DNA of 64,000 nt from SIG78 sp045533055 (GTDB lineage: Bacteria > Verrucomicrobiota > Lentisphaeria > Victivallales > Victivallaceae): positions 5,134 through 69,133 of the forward strand of contig JAZSHD010000236.1 in NCBI GenBank assembly GCA_045533055.1, in the 5' to 3' direction. The notes under the pieces were generated by a model that was not told the DNA's origin, ran no database searches, and saw only the letters and a list, made by a program, of their open reading frames with translations. A program made the position numbers and the translations under genes. This document shows positions 35,156 to 43,958 of the stretch, piece after piece (the stretch's first letter is position 1; every line of letters begins with the position of its first letter).

Positions 35156-37049
35156 ACATCTCCCCTGTACGGAACTCCTTCCATACTGTTTCAAACCAGC
35201 CGTCCGTTTCGGGTACCGGGCGGCATTTTTCAAAGCCGATCTCCGGATAGCCCATTGCCCCGATAGAGCTGTACATAATGTAATTGCGGTACTCCGGAAC
35301 TTCGGGCTTGATCCGCCATGCGTCGGAGAGTTTGCCGTTGATCAAAACGCCATCGTCCGAAAGCACCAACGCTCCCCCCCGGGAACCGATACGGTCAATC
35401 TGCATAAGGATCGCTTCAAGATAATATATCTGGGCAAGCAAAAGCTGGCGGTTGCGTAAGGCTTCAGCAAGAGCTTGCGGGGCAAGAGCCTGCAAGCCAT
35501 CGCTTTGCAAATCGTTCATCTGTTTATATGCTTCGTCCAGAGCCTGCACCACGGTTTCGGTTTTGCGGATAAATGCCCCGGCACGGCTCATGCGGGTTTG
35601 GAAGAGCTGCCGCTGGCTCTGCCAATCCAACTTGCAGGCTGTCTGCAAGGCTTTTTCCAGCATTGCCAGCTGGATGTTGCTGATTTCTTTGAAGTGTTCT
35701 TCATTGACCGTATTGCTCTGATACTTTGCGGCAATAAATTCTGCCGCCCGGATCGCTCCTGCCTGTCCGGAATTGAGGGCGGTTCCGCCGGGGCGGGTAA
35801 CACCATGAGTGCCATTGACTTCGCCCACCGGGAAAAGGTGCTTTATATTGACCGACTCCCACCAGATATTGCCCGCCAGACCGCCGTTGTTATGCTGGGC
35901 ACAGACGGCGATCTCCAGCATCTCATTTTCCAGATCTATATGGTTGTTTTTATATAATTCAATAGCAGGAGCATTGAGCATTTTAAGCCGCTCGATGGGC
36001 GAACTTTGCAAGGCGTTGGAGCGTTGCAGATACTCTGCTGCTTCGGCAGAAAGTCTTTCTATACACAGATCTGCCGGATCGCTGCGGTAGTCCAGATAGA
36101 CTTTGCGTTTGCGTTCCACCGTTTCTATATATGTATATATATCAATAAGCGACGACCCCGGCACATGCCCTGCGGCAAAGGGCCATTGATAGCCCTTGAG
36201 GAAAATTGCCGAATACATATCTTCGGCTGTATCAAAGTATTCACGCAAAAATTCCCGCTCATCGCCGCCGTCGGAACTGGTGGAAACGAACCGGGGCAAT
36301 ACCTGCATGTAGCTGCCTGAAACATTCCAGCGGAATTTCAGCGAGGCAAGCCCGTATTGTGATTCAGCTAAATTGTACGCCTTTGCCCCCACTTCCAACG
36401 CCAGCCCGATGGCTCCGGTATGGACTTGGGGGTAGACGCTTTGCTGATACAATCCGCCGGGACCGCCTACGGCAAAAACGGTGTTTTCGGCTTGCACGAC
36501 TTCAAACTCACCGGTATTGGTGTTGACAAAAATCGCTCCTGCCGCCCGGTTTTCTGCCGGATCGGTCAAAAGTTTTACTGCCACACGATCTTCAACTACT
36601 TCTATATTGCGCCGCTTTACCTCGGCAATCAAAGCCTGCACCATGTTTTTGGAGGTGTAAGGCCCGCAGCTGGTAGCACGCCGCTTGGGGTCGTGGTCGG
36701 TTTTGTAACCGATGTGCTGCCCCATGACATCGTGGGGAAAGGGTACACCAAGATTGACCAGATTGAAAAAGCCCTGTGCCGAAACTGCCGCTTCGATCAA
36801 GGCTATATCGCCATGCATGGAGCCGCCCGCCGCCAAATCTTTTGCCATCAATACCGGGCTGTCGGGTTCGCTGCCATACATGCCGAGTTTGTAGTAAGTT
36901 TGTTTATCACTGCCGGTGTTTACCGAAGTACCCATGGCAAGACCTTCAGTATAAATGGCAATATTTTTAACATTCAAAGCGTGGAGCCGCACCGCCGCCG
37001 CCAAACCGGCGGCACCGCTGCCGATGATCAGCGTATTGAGCTTTTTCAT
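35148..37049 (-). CDS. Fumarate reductase/succinate dehydrogenase-type FAD flavoprotein
   Basis: The 633-residue protein has an N-terminal dinucleotide-binding motif (LIIGSGAAGLAAAVRL), the FAD-binding segment VFAVGGPGGLYQQSVYPQVHTGAIGLALE in two parts and the C-terminal GGTALNSGQAGAIRAAEFIA, typical of fumarate reductase, aspartate oxidase and related dehydrogenases. No heme-binding or FMN-anchoring domain is visible. It may reduce or oxidise an alpha,beta-unsaturated acid or ring compound. It starts 3 bases after the SDR stop codon and overlaps the XRE regulator, so the operon is translationally coupled. The substrate is unknown. Confidence 0.82.
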   Translation of the reverse strand: MKKLNTLIIGSGAAGLAAAVRLHALNVKNIAIYTEGLAMGTSVNTGSDKQTYYKLGMYGSEPDSPVLMAKDLAAGGSMHGDIALIEAAVSAQGFFNLVNLGVPFPHDVMGQHIGYKTDHDPKRRATSCGPYTSKNMVQALIAEVKRRNIEVVEDRVAVKLLTDPAENRAAGAIFVNTNTGEFEVVQAENTVFAVGGPGGLYQQSVYPQVHTGAIGLALEVGAKAYNLAESQYGLASLKFRWNVSGSYMQVLPRFVSTSSDGGDEREFLREYFDTAEDMYSAIFLKGYQWPFAAGHVPGSSLIDIYTYIETVERKRKVYLDYRSDPADLCIERLSAEAAEYLQRSNALQSSPIERLKMLNAPAIELYKNNHIDLENEMLEIAVCAQHNNGGLAGNIWWESVNIKHLFPVGEVNGTHGVTRPGGTALNSGQAGAIRAAEFIAAKYQSNTVNEEHFKEISNIQLAMLEKALQTACKLDWQSQRQLFQTRMSRAGAFIRKTETVVQALDEAYKQMNDLQSDGLQALAPQALAEALRNRQLLLAQIYYLEAILMQIDRIGSRGGALVLSDDGVLINGKLSDAWRIKPEVPEYRNYIMYSSIGAMGYPEIGFEKCRPVPETDGWFETVWKEFRTGEMYD

Positions 37050-37052
37050 AAC

Positions 37053-37817
37053 TTAAAACCGCTCCACAGTCAAGCCGCCATCGACATTTATCACCTGCCC
37101 GGTGGAGTAGGCAAAGGCTCCTTCCACCAAAGCTGCGGCGGCTCTGCCCACATCTTCGGGCATACCCCAGCGGCGCTGCAAGGTCAAACCTTCGGCAATC
37201 ATTTTATCATATTTGGCAGTGACCACGCTGGTCATATCGCTTTTGATCACGCCGGGGCGCAGCTCGTAGACCGCAATATTTTCTTCGGCAAGCCGGACGG
37301 CAAACAGTTTGGTCGCCATAGCCACTGCCGCTTTGGAAATACAATATTCGCCCCGGTTGATGCTGGCGTAATCGGCTGAAACGCTGCCGGTGTTGATGAT
37401 GCACTTGAAAGTTTTATCAGATTTATCCTGCATCATAAGTTTTGCCGCCTGCTGGCTCAAAAAGAATGGCCCCCGGAGATTGATGTTCAAGACCCGGTCA
37501 AAGCTGCTTTCGGGCATATCCAGCAAATCGGCCCGGACTTCCGGAGCCACTCCGGCGTTGTTGATCAACACATCCAAAGTGCCGAAGTCGGCAATAAAAT
37601 CATTCAAAAGTTTGCTGTGAGCAGCCACATCGGCTACATCGCACTGGTAATAGGCAAATTTGCCGGAGAAATTTGCCCGCAGTTCTTTCAGAAACTCCGC
37701 CGCACTTTCCGCCGCCGCTCTGCCGCAGAACCCCACATCATGCCCCTTGGCTGCCAATGCTTCCACAATACCCCGCCCGATACCACGGGCACCGCCGGTA
37801 ACTAAAATATTACTCAT
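37053..37817 (-). CDS. Short-chain dehydrogenase/reductase
   Basis: A classical SDR of 254 residues with the cofactor motif VTGGARGIGRGI, the structural NNAG motif (LINNAGVAPE), a catalytic Ser region (NTGSVSADYASINRGEYCISK) and the YxxxK pair Y-C-I-S-K. The C-terminal VINVDGGLTV is typical of 3-oxoacyl-ACP-reductase-like SDRs. It is the first gene of the leftward redox operon and probably acts on the same substrate as the flavoprotein and OYE-like protein. Confidence 0.88.
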   Translation of the reverse strand: MSNILVTGGARGIGRGIVEALAAKGHDVGFCGRAAAESAAEFLKELRANFSGKFAYYQCDVADVAAHSKLLNDFIADFGTLDVLINNAGVAPEVRADLLDMPESSFDRVLNINLRGPFFLSQQAAKLMMQDKSDKTFKCIINTGSVSADYASINRGEYCISKAAVAMATKLFAVRLAEENIAVYELRPGVIKSDMTSVVTAKYDKMIAEGLTLQRRWGMPEDVGRAAAALVEGAFAYSTGQVINVDGGLTVERF

Positions 37818-37927
37818 AAAAAAAACTCATAATTTTTCTTTAATACTATATTTTATATGGTAATATAGCTTACAAGAAAATATTTGTCAAATTTTTAATC
37901 TGAAATATCCAAAGAAACCAACCCTCT

Positions 37928-38050
37928 ATGCTGTTTGCCGATTTTTTACAAAAAACCGCCACCCCGCTGGACGACCGGCAAAAAATCGCCCGCGGAGCTG
38001 CCGGAAAACTTTATGCCGAACCGGCTCCGCCGGAGGCGTGTTTACGGTAA
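37928..38050 (+). pseudogene. Possible C-terminal remnant of an amidohydrolase-like gene
   Basis: A 40-codon frame (MLFADFLQKTATPLDDRQKIARGAAGKLYAEP... read as LFADFLQKT and LDDRQKIARGAAGKLY) resembles the last helix of amidohydrolase-2 type TIM barrels. It overlaps the 3' end of the AraC gene on the other strand. It could be a gene relic or chance. Weak evidence. Confidence 0.3.
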
Positions 38051-38892
38051 GCCCGGGGAGAGAGCTTGAACTGCTTTTGGAATTGTTTATTGAAGTGCGA
38101 CAAAGTGTGAAATCCGCATGTATACGCTATTTCCGAAATGGGTACATTGGTGCCTTTGAGCATTTCAGAAGCTTGCAGCAAGCGGTAACTGTTCAAATAA
38201 GCTATGGGAGAACTGCCGGTTTGTTCAGTGAATTTGTGCAGAAAATAGCTCTTGCTCATCCCCACTGAACGGGCTATACCGTCTACTGAAAGATTTTTGG
38301 CATAGTGGCTTTTGATATATTGCTCCGCCGCCCGGATCGGGTCGCTGGCACGCATGGATTCAAAAAATCGCAGTTTGCTGTAACTTTCGCAAATATATTC
38401 GCCCAGCATTTGCACTAATTCTATGAGGCCTTCGGACTCTTCTTCGCTTAAAATGCGGGTTTTGGAGTAATATTCTTCCAACTCGCCGGGCGATAGTTTC
38501 AGAAAATCCAGCTCCTGGCGGATTTTTTTCAGCGTTTCGGCATCCGGCTGCTTTTTCAGGAACTGCCCCACACACAAACTGCCCATGTATTCTTCATTGA
38601 CGAAAATCGGGATCAAGGCATCGTAAAACCCCGCATGGCAAGCCTTTATCACCGGTTTGCCGGTGCGTTTGGCTTCGGCGACCCGCCGGGGAACCAGTGC
38701 GGCACAGCGGGCAGCACCATGTTCGTTTTCCATGATCCTGGCACACAGGGCGTTGCAATGACTTTTGCCGCAAATGGTAAAGGTGGTGTTGTCCGGAGCC
38801 ATAAAATCCAGCGGCAGATGAAAAAGCTTGTAAAAAGCATCGTGGTAGTTGTGCAGAAGTTTCTTCCGTGCCAGATCGTTGAATTTATCCAT
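38011..38892 (-). CDS. AraC-family regulator with PocR-like sensor domain
   Basis: The ATG at 38892 follows GGAG by 5 bases and gives 293 residues. The N-terminal domain has the PocR pattern (CGKSHCNALCARIMENEHGAARC, shown as CNALCARIM and CAALVPRRVAEA; KACHAGFYDALIPIF; GSLCVGQF). Two C-terminal helix-turn-helix units (LSVDGIARSVGMSKSYFLHKF and ISEIAYTCGFHTLSHFNKQF) complete it. It is divergent from the PIG-L/deacetylase/isomerase/esterase operon and probably regulates it. A second PocR-AraC gene sits at the far end of that operon. Confidence 0.88.
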   Translation of the reverse strand: MDKFNDLARKKLLHNYHDAFYKLFHLPLDFMAPDNTTFTICGKSHCNALCARIMENEHGAARCAALVPRRVAEAKRTGKPVIKACHAGFYDALIPIFVNEEYMGSLCVGQFLKKQPDAETLKKIRQELDFLKLSPGELEEYYSKTRILSEEESEGLIELVQMLGEYICESYSKLRFFESMRASDPIRAAEQYIKSHYAKNLSVDGIARSVGMSKSYFLHKFTEQTGSSPIAYLNSYRLLQASEMLKGTNVPISEIAYTCGFHTLSHFNKQFQKQFKLSPRAYRKHASGGAGSA

Positions 38893-39058
38893 TTTTGCTC
38901 CGTAAAAGGGTTTATTTTCCAAGATAATATAGCTCTTTATGACGAAAAAAGCAATTTCGGAATAAAAAAAAGCAATATCAAGGTAGTATTAGCCACAGAT
39001 TGTTGTATAATAATTTCAGAAAGATTTTTCGACAACTTTTAATATAAGGTTCTGATTT

Positions 39059-39751
39059 ATGAAAAAAGCATTAGTTCTCGGTGCCCATCTGGATGACTCG
39101 GTCATTGCCATGGGCGGCACTATCGCCAAAATGGTCAAAGCCGGTATTCAGGTGGATGTATTCTGTTTCGGCAACGGTGACGAAGCCTACACCCACCCCG
39201 GCGACTCTGCCAATGCGGTCAAGCGTTTCACCCGCGACGCCATCAAGGCCCACGAGCGTTTGGGCGTGGCAAGTTTTGAGTGCTACGATGTGCCGGACTT
39301 CGGCGTGGATGCCAACCGGGAGTTTTATCAGCAGTGCATCCGGGTGATCCGTCAGCACAAGCCGGATGTGATCTTTGCCCATTATTGGAACGAATATTTT
39401 CAGCACCACGGCATGGCGACCATCAGCCGCGATGCGTGGAATCAGGCGGCGTGGGCGTGCAGTGCCGATTTTGGCGTGGAACCCCACCGGGCAAAGAAGT
39501 ATTTTCACTTTGAGGTCAACGACCCTTTGCCGGAACCCAGCCATATAGTCGATATAACCGATACTTTTGAAGATAAAATGGCAGCGTGGATGTGTTTTGA
39601 AGATGCCCACGACCATCTGGGCGAACTGGATAACGCTCTGGAGGCCCGTGCCCGCTACCACGGCAGCCGTGCGGGTTTCAAATATGGCGAACCCTTCCGC
39701 CAGAGTTTTTACCTTATGGAAAATATTAAAGACATAAAGGAGATCTTCTGA
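39059..39751 (+). CDS. PIG-L (LmbE-like) family deacetylase
   Basis: At 230 residues it has the zinc-binding AHLDDSVIAMGG motif near the N-terminus and the C-terminal-half motif AHYWNEYFQHHGMATISRDA, split as HYWNEYF and HHGMATIS. PIG-L enzymes remove N-acetyl groups from GlcNAc-containing or related compounds. It opens a four-gene operon with a polysaccharide deacetylase-like protein, a fucose/arabinose isomerase-like protein and an SGNH esterase, which together suggest stepwise de-acylation and isomerisation of a modified sugar. AAGG precedes the ATG by 9 bases. Confidence 0.88.
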   Translation: MKKALVLGAHLDDSVIAMGGTIAKMVKAGIQVDVFCFGNGDEAYTHPGDSANAVKRFTRDAIKAHERLGVASFECYDVPDFGVDANREFYQQCIRVIRQHKPDVIFAHYWNEYFQHHGMATISRDAWNQAAWACSADFGVEPHRAKKYFHFEVNDPLPEPSHIVDITDTFEDKMAAWMCFEDAHDHLGELDNALEARARYHGSRAGFKYGEPFRQSFYLMENIKDIKEIF

Positions 39752-39753
39752 AA

Positions 39754-40641
39754 ATGAGCAAGCCCTTTTACTTTGCTATGAGTGTGGACGATGTGGCTCT
39801 GAAAGGCTGGAGCAAGCCGGAAAACTTTGAACACCTTATTGAGTTTTTTCAGGCAGAAAAAGTCCCGGCAACATTCTTTGTAGTGCCCATCGACGAAGAG
39901 AGCGATCAACCCTTTTACACCTTGAGCGACCGCTATTTGCCCACCATCAAAAACGCCAAAAAGCTGGGGTTTGACTTTGGTCAGCACGGTTTGCGGCACA
40001 ACCGGTTTGAATTGGGCGTGCCGCCGGATATGGTGCTGGATCTGCCTCACGAAGTGGAAAACAAGCGTTACGCCCGGGAAAATGCCGCCGCTCTTGCTGC
40101 CGATCATTGCGTGGAAAATTGCCGTGCCCGGCTCCGTCAGGGCAGAGAAATATTGGAAAAGGCATTCGGTTTTGAAGTCAAAGGCTTCCGCTCCCCTGCT
40201 TTGCAGGAAAGTCCGGGCATGTTTCAGGCCCTTGCCGCCGAAGGCTATACCTACGACAGCAGCAACTGTATGCAGGAAACCGGCTGGGATTATCTGTTGG
40301 ACAAAATGGATGTGCCGCCCCGGAAGATCACCCGGGAGCGTTACGAAAGTCTGCGTGCCAAAGGCTATAACCTTATGCTGCCTTTAACTTGCGATTACAC
40401 ATGGTATCTGACTTGCGAACGCTATGCTAAAACTATGGAAATGGCAATTCAGGACTTGCAGAGCTGTATGCAGCAGGATATACCCTTTGTAACAGTTTGC
40501 CATATCGACCCGGTTCATGAGGGCGAAGGCTTGCGTTTTTTGCATGAACTTTATGCCAAAGCCGGAGAAATGGCTGCTGCCGCCGATCTGGATATAGAAT
40601 TTGTCAACCTCCAAACTTTAGCAGAAAAGGTGAATTTGTAA
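39754..40641 (+). CDS. Polysaccharide deacetylase-like (NodB-fold) protein
   Basis: The 295-residue cytoplasmic-looking protein has the NodB-type start FYFAMSVDDVALKGWS (Asp-Asp), VPATFFVVP, GFDFGQHGLRHNRFEL (His motif) and FRSPALQESP (Arg-Ser-Pro), which together match carbohydrate esterase 4-like deacetylases. No signal peptide is present, so it probably acts on small substrates inside the cell. It starts just after the PIG-L gene and its TAA overlaps the next ATG by one base (TAATG). Confidence 0.78.
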   Translation: MSKPFYFAMSVDDVALKGWSKPENFEHLIEFFQAEKVPATFFVVPIDEESDQPFYTLSDRYLPTIKNAKKLGFDFGQHGLRHNRFELGVPPDMVLDLPHEVENKRYARENAAALAADHCVENCRARLRQGREILEKAFGFEVKGFRSPALQESPGMFQALAAEGYTYDSSNCMQETGWDYLLDKMDVPPRKITRERYESLRAKGYNLMLPLTCDYTWYLTCERYAKTMEMAIQDLQSCMQQDIPFVTVCHIDPVHEGEGLRFLHELYAKAGEMAAAADLDIEFVNLQTLAEKVNL

Positions 40642-42122
40642 TGAATAAGAAAGTTCAGATAACCAGTTTTGATGCCGAAGATGCCGGTGTTTTCGGTGAT
40701 GTTCTGACCAAACCCCTTATCCGCAGCAAAGCCAAAGTCGGCTTGCTGGCGTTGGGCTACTTTGAATATTGGCGGATGTATCCGGCACTGGAAGATCAGG
40801 TGGCAAGCGACCTCAACGGTGCCGCTGAACGGCTGAAATCGGTGTTGAGCGATTGCGAAGTAACCTACCCCGGCATGGTCGATACCCTTGACCGTGCCGA
40901 AGAAGCGGGTATGGCGTTCCGCAATGCCGAAATCGATGTATTGGTGGTGATCGCCGGAACCTATCTGCCGGACTTTATAACCATGCACGCCATCAACCGT
41001 TGTGCCGCCCGGCCCAAAGTCATACTGTTCAACACCCAGACCGGGTGCAATGTGAATCCCAAAGACAACTACATAGCCACCATGCGGAACTCGGCGTTGA
41101 TCGCCATAACCCAGCTCTCCGGATCATTCCACAAGATGAAGCTGGACTATAAAACCGTGGTGGGCGAAATCAGCGATATGACCTCTTACGCCAATATCGC
41201 CCGGGAAGTCAAAGCTCTCCACGCCGCCAAACGCCTTGCCCTTTCCACCTACGGCATCGTGGGGCATGTTTTCCGGGGCATGTATGATCTGGAATTCGAC
41301 CGTGCCAAGGTGAAAGGTTTTCTGGGGCCGGAAATCATGACTATTCAGGCTGAACACCTGATCGATTTATGGAAAAAGGTCAGCGAAAGCGAGGCTGAAG
41401 AAGTTTCCGAAGCATTGCTCAAACGCTTCAAGAGCCGCAATGTGGATAAAGACGATGTGGTCAAATCGGTCAAGCTGGGTCTTGCCATGCGTTCTTTGTA
41501 TAAAAAGTTCAATCTGGACGGCCTCTGCTTCCTCGGTCAGCATTACATCGAAAAGATGACCGGTGCCCCCGCCCGTATGGGAGCGTCGCTTTTGATGGAA
41601 CACGACAAGTTCCCGGTGGCATGCGAAGGCGATGTGGGCGGTCTGGTGATGATGGATCTGATGAAAGATTTTACCGGCAACACTCCCTTTCAGGCAGAGT
41701 GGGGTCAGTTTGACGAAAAGAACAATGCCCTCTTCCTGCTGGGCCACGGCATCGGCACGCCCGACCTTGCCGCTTCCGACGACGCCATAACCCTTACCGG
41801 TTCGCCGGAAGAATGGGGCTTCAAAGGCGGCGGACTCAACTATGAATTGATAATGAAACCCGGCACCGTGACTTTCGGGCATGTGCTTAACTGCGGCGAA
41901 ACTTACCGTATGCTTATAAGCAAGGGCGAAAGTTTTGAATTCCCCACTTTGCCCTGCAACGAACTCCATGCCATGGTGCGGGTGGAAAAACCGGTCAAAC
42001 AGTATTTGGAAGAGCTGATCTCTGTCGGTGTGGCACACCACGCCATTGCAGTCCACGGCGACTGCACGGCGGCATTGGAAAGAACAGCAGAACTTATGCG
42101 GATCGAAGTGGTGAAATTATGA
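40641..42122 (+). CDS. L-fucose/L-arabinose isomerase-like protein
   Basis: The 493-residue protein shows the three-domain fold of the fucose/arabinose isomerase family: an N-terminal Rossmann-like part (VDTLDRAEEAGMAFRNAEIDVLVV, PKVILFNTQTGCN), a middle part with KLDYKTVVGEISD, and a C-terminal part with the acidic PVACEGDVGGLVMMDLM and WGQFDEKNNALFLLGHG motifs where Mn-binding Glu/Asp/His are expected. It would interconvert an aldose and a ketose, but members of this superfamily also act on other sugars. It overlaps the SGNH gene by 4 bp (ATGA). Confidence 0.82.
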   Translation: MNKKVQITSFDAEDAGVFGDVLTKPLIRSKAKVGLLALGYFEYWRMYPALEDQVASDLNGAAERLKSVLSDCEVTYPGMVDTLDRAEEAGMAFRNAEIDVLVVIAGTYLPDFITMHAINRCAARPKVILFNTQTGCNVNPKDNYIATMRNSALIAITQLSGSFHKMKLDYKTVVGEISDMTSYANIAREVKALHAAKRLALSTYGIVGHVFRGMYDLEFDRAKVKGFLGPEIMTIQAEHLIDLWKKVSESEAEEVSEALLKRFKSRNVDKDDVVKSVKLGLAMRSLYKKFNLDGLCFLGQHYIEKMTGAPARMGASLLMEHDKFPVACEGDVGGLVMMDLMKDFTGNTPFQAEWGQFDEKNNALFLLGHGIGTPDLAASDDAITLTGSPEEWGFKGGGLNYELIMKPGTVTFGHVLNCGETYRMLISKGESFEFPTLPCNELHAMVRVEKPVKQYLEELISVGVAHHAIAVHGDCTAALERTAELMRIEVVKL

Positions 42123-42871
42123 GCAAATTAACTGAAAAGCTCCGGATCTTTGAGCGGATCGAAGCGGGCAAAAATGTCCATGTATTGGCTCTGGGCAGCT
42201 CCAATACCGAACACTTTATGGTGGGGGCTCACTGGTTTGACTATGTAAATATCGGCTTTATGCACAAATACCGCCGCTGGACCGATGACCGCAGTTCGGT
42301 GGATAACCCCGCACTTTGTCTGAATGCGGGCACCAGCAACAACACCACAGCCGAACTCCTGAATCGTTTTGACCGGGATGTGGCACCGTTCAAGCCCGAT
42401 CTGATGATCCTGACAGCCGGGATCAACGATGCCAACCCCAACCGGAATGTCAGCAAAGATGAATACCGCAACAATCTTATTGAGTTGCGGAAACGGGTCA
42501 ATGATCTGGGCGGCGATGTGCTTTTCCAGACCTATTACTCCTGCGACAAAGAAAAACTTATGGAAACCCGGCCGGATTGGGCGGCAAATTATGAGCCTTA
42601 TATTGAAATAATCCGGGAAGTTGCCGGAGAGTATCTCAACGACAACTTCAAACGCTGGGAACGGCTGCGTAAATACGATATCAAAGCCTTCCGGCTGCTG
42701 CTGCGGGACAGTTTGCATCTCAATCCCGACGGCAACGCCGTCATCGGTCTGGATCTGGCACGCTTGCTGGAGCTGCCGGTGCCCGACGAAAACCTGCCCT
42801 GGATCAAAGCGGGGGTCTTCGCCCGGAAAACCATGGACTTGCTGGAAGCCATGGAAAAAATGGAGAAATAA
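42119..42871 (+). CDS. SGNH/GDSL-family esterase
   Basis: A 250-residue protein with the four SGNH blocks: block I LALGSSNT (nucleophile Ser28; GSS replaces GDS), block II Gly/Asn in the NAGTSNNTTAELL region, block III ILTAGINDAN, and block V DSLHLNPDG (Asp and His). It is probably a carbohydrate O-acyl esterase. It is the last gene of the operon and ends 6 bp from the convergent AraC gene. No terminator fits in that gap. Confidence 0.85.
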   Translation: MSKLTEKLRIFERIEAGKNVHVLALGSSNTEHFMVGAHWFDYVNIGFMHKYRRWTDDRSSVDNPALCLNAGTSNNTTAELLNRFDRDVAPFKPDLMILTAGINDANPNRNVSKDEYRNNLIELRKRVNDLGGDVLFQTYYSCDKEKLMETRPDWAANYEPYIEIIREVAGEYLNDNFKRWERLRKYDIKAFRLLLRDSLHLNPDGNAVIGLDLARLLELPVPDENLPWIKAGVFARKTMDLLEAMEKMEK

Positions 42872-42877
42872 ACAGTT

Positions 42878-43765
42878 TTACCGGTTCTCCGTGCGGTACT
42901 CTCCCGGACTGCAATTCAGATGTTTGCGGAATGCCCGGTTGAACTGGGATATGGAGCCGAAGCCGCAGAGAAAGCTTATTTCAGATACCGACAACGAAGT
43001 ATCCGTAAGCATTTCTCTGGCTTTGGTGAGCCGTAAAAAAGTCAGGTAATTGCCGAAAGATACATTCAGCTCTTTTTTGAAAATGTGTGCCAGATGCCCG
43101 GAGCTGATAAAAAAGTGTTTGGCGACCTGATTGATGGAAAGTTTTTTCATAAAATTGCTTTCCAGATACTTTTTTACCGATTCGATTTTTGCCGGGGTAT
43201 TGAGTTTTTCCATCATCACAATATTGTCGTGGGTGGAACGCAAATGACGCCCGATGATGTTCAGAAATCCCAGCAGAGCCTCCAGTTGCACTTTGCTCAA
43301 GCGGGGCGACTGCCGGTAGGCATGATAGAGTTTATCGGCATCAAGCTCGAACCGGCTGGCGATATCTTCGATCTGGCTGCGGCTCAATTCTTCGTTATCG
43401 TTCAAATGAAACTGCCCGGCGGTAACGCTGCCGATGTAATTGCCGCTGCGGTCAAACAAAGGTACCATGACATCCGTCAATCCGGCATGACAGGTGTAGC
43501 ACAATTCCTGCCGGGAGAGTTCGGCAGCTTTGGCGTATTTCAGGTCGCATTGAGAACATGCAGCGTTGCCGGATACTGACTGCCGGATATATTGACAGTA
43601 GGGGTTGAAATTCGCTCCGCCGGAGAGTTTGAGCATCTCCCCATCCGGTGCGGCAAAGTCGATGATTATTCCCAGCAATCCCTGCAGAACATGACTGTAT
43701 TCGTGGAGCAGCCGTTCCTTGCCCAATTTGGCAAAAGCCTGTTCGGTAATAGTGCGTTGTGCCAT
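42878..43765 (-). CDS. AraC-family regulator with PocR-like sensor domain
   Basis: The 295-residue protein starts after AAGGAT at 7-base spacing. The N-terminal PocR-like domain has paired Cys (FNPYCQYIRQ, AACSQCDLKYAK, CYTCHAGLTDVMVPLF, GSVTAGQFH). The C-terminus has two AraC helix-turn-helix units (LSINQVAKHFFISSGHLAHIFK and VSEISFLCGFGSISQFNRAF). It is divergent from the nine-gene operon starting at 43959 and is its most likely regulator; the three PocR-AraC proteins of the window are paralogues, each beside a separate glycan operon. Confidence 0.88.
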   Translation of the reverse strand: MAQRTITEQAFAKLGKERLLHEYSHVLQGLLGIIIDFAAPDGEMLKLSGGANFNPYCQYIRQSVSGNAACSQCDLKYAKAAELSRQELCYTCHAGLTDVMVPLFDRSGNYIGSVTAGQFHLNDNEELSRSQIEDIASRFELDADKLYHAYRQSPRLSKVQLEALLGFLNIIGRHLRSTHDNIVMMEKLNTPAKIESVKKYLESNFMKKLSINQVAKHFFISSGHLAHIFKKELNVSFGNYLTFLRLTKAREMLTDTSLSVSEISFLCGFGSISQFNRAFRKHLNCSPGEYRTENR

Positions 43766-43958
43766 AAGCCAATCCTTCTGTTAAAACATTTTATGCAACT
43801 ATAACACCGTTAAATGGCTTTGTCAAGCACCAAAAGGCTTGCAAAACGATCGTTTTCGCAGAATATGCGTAAAATAACGCAGAATACGCATTGCAAATAA
43901 ATTTGTTTTGTTGTATAGTGTAGACAGAACGATGTTCCAAATATTCAGGGGTGGACAA

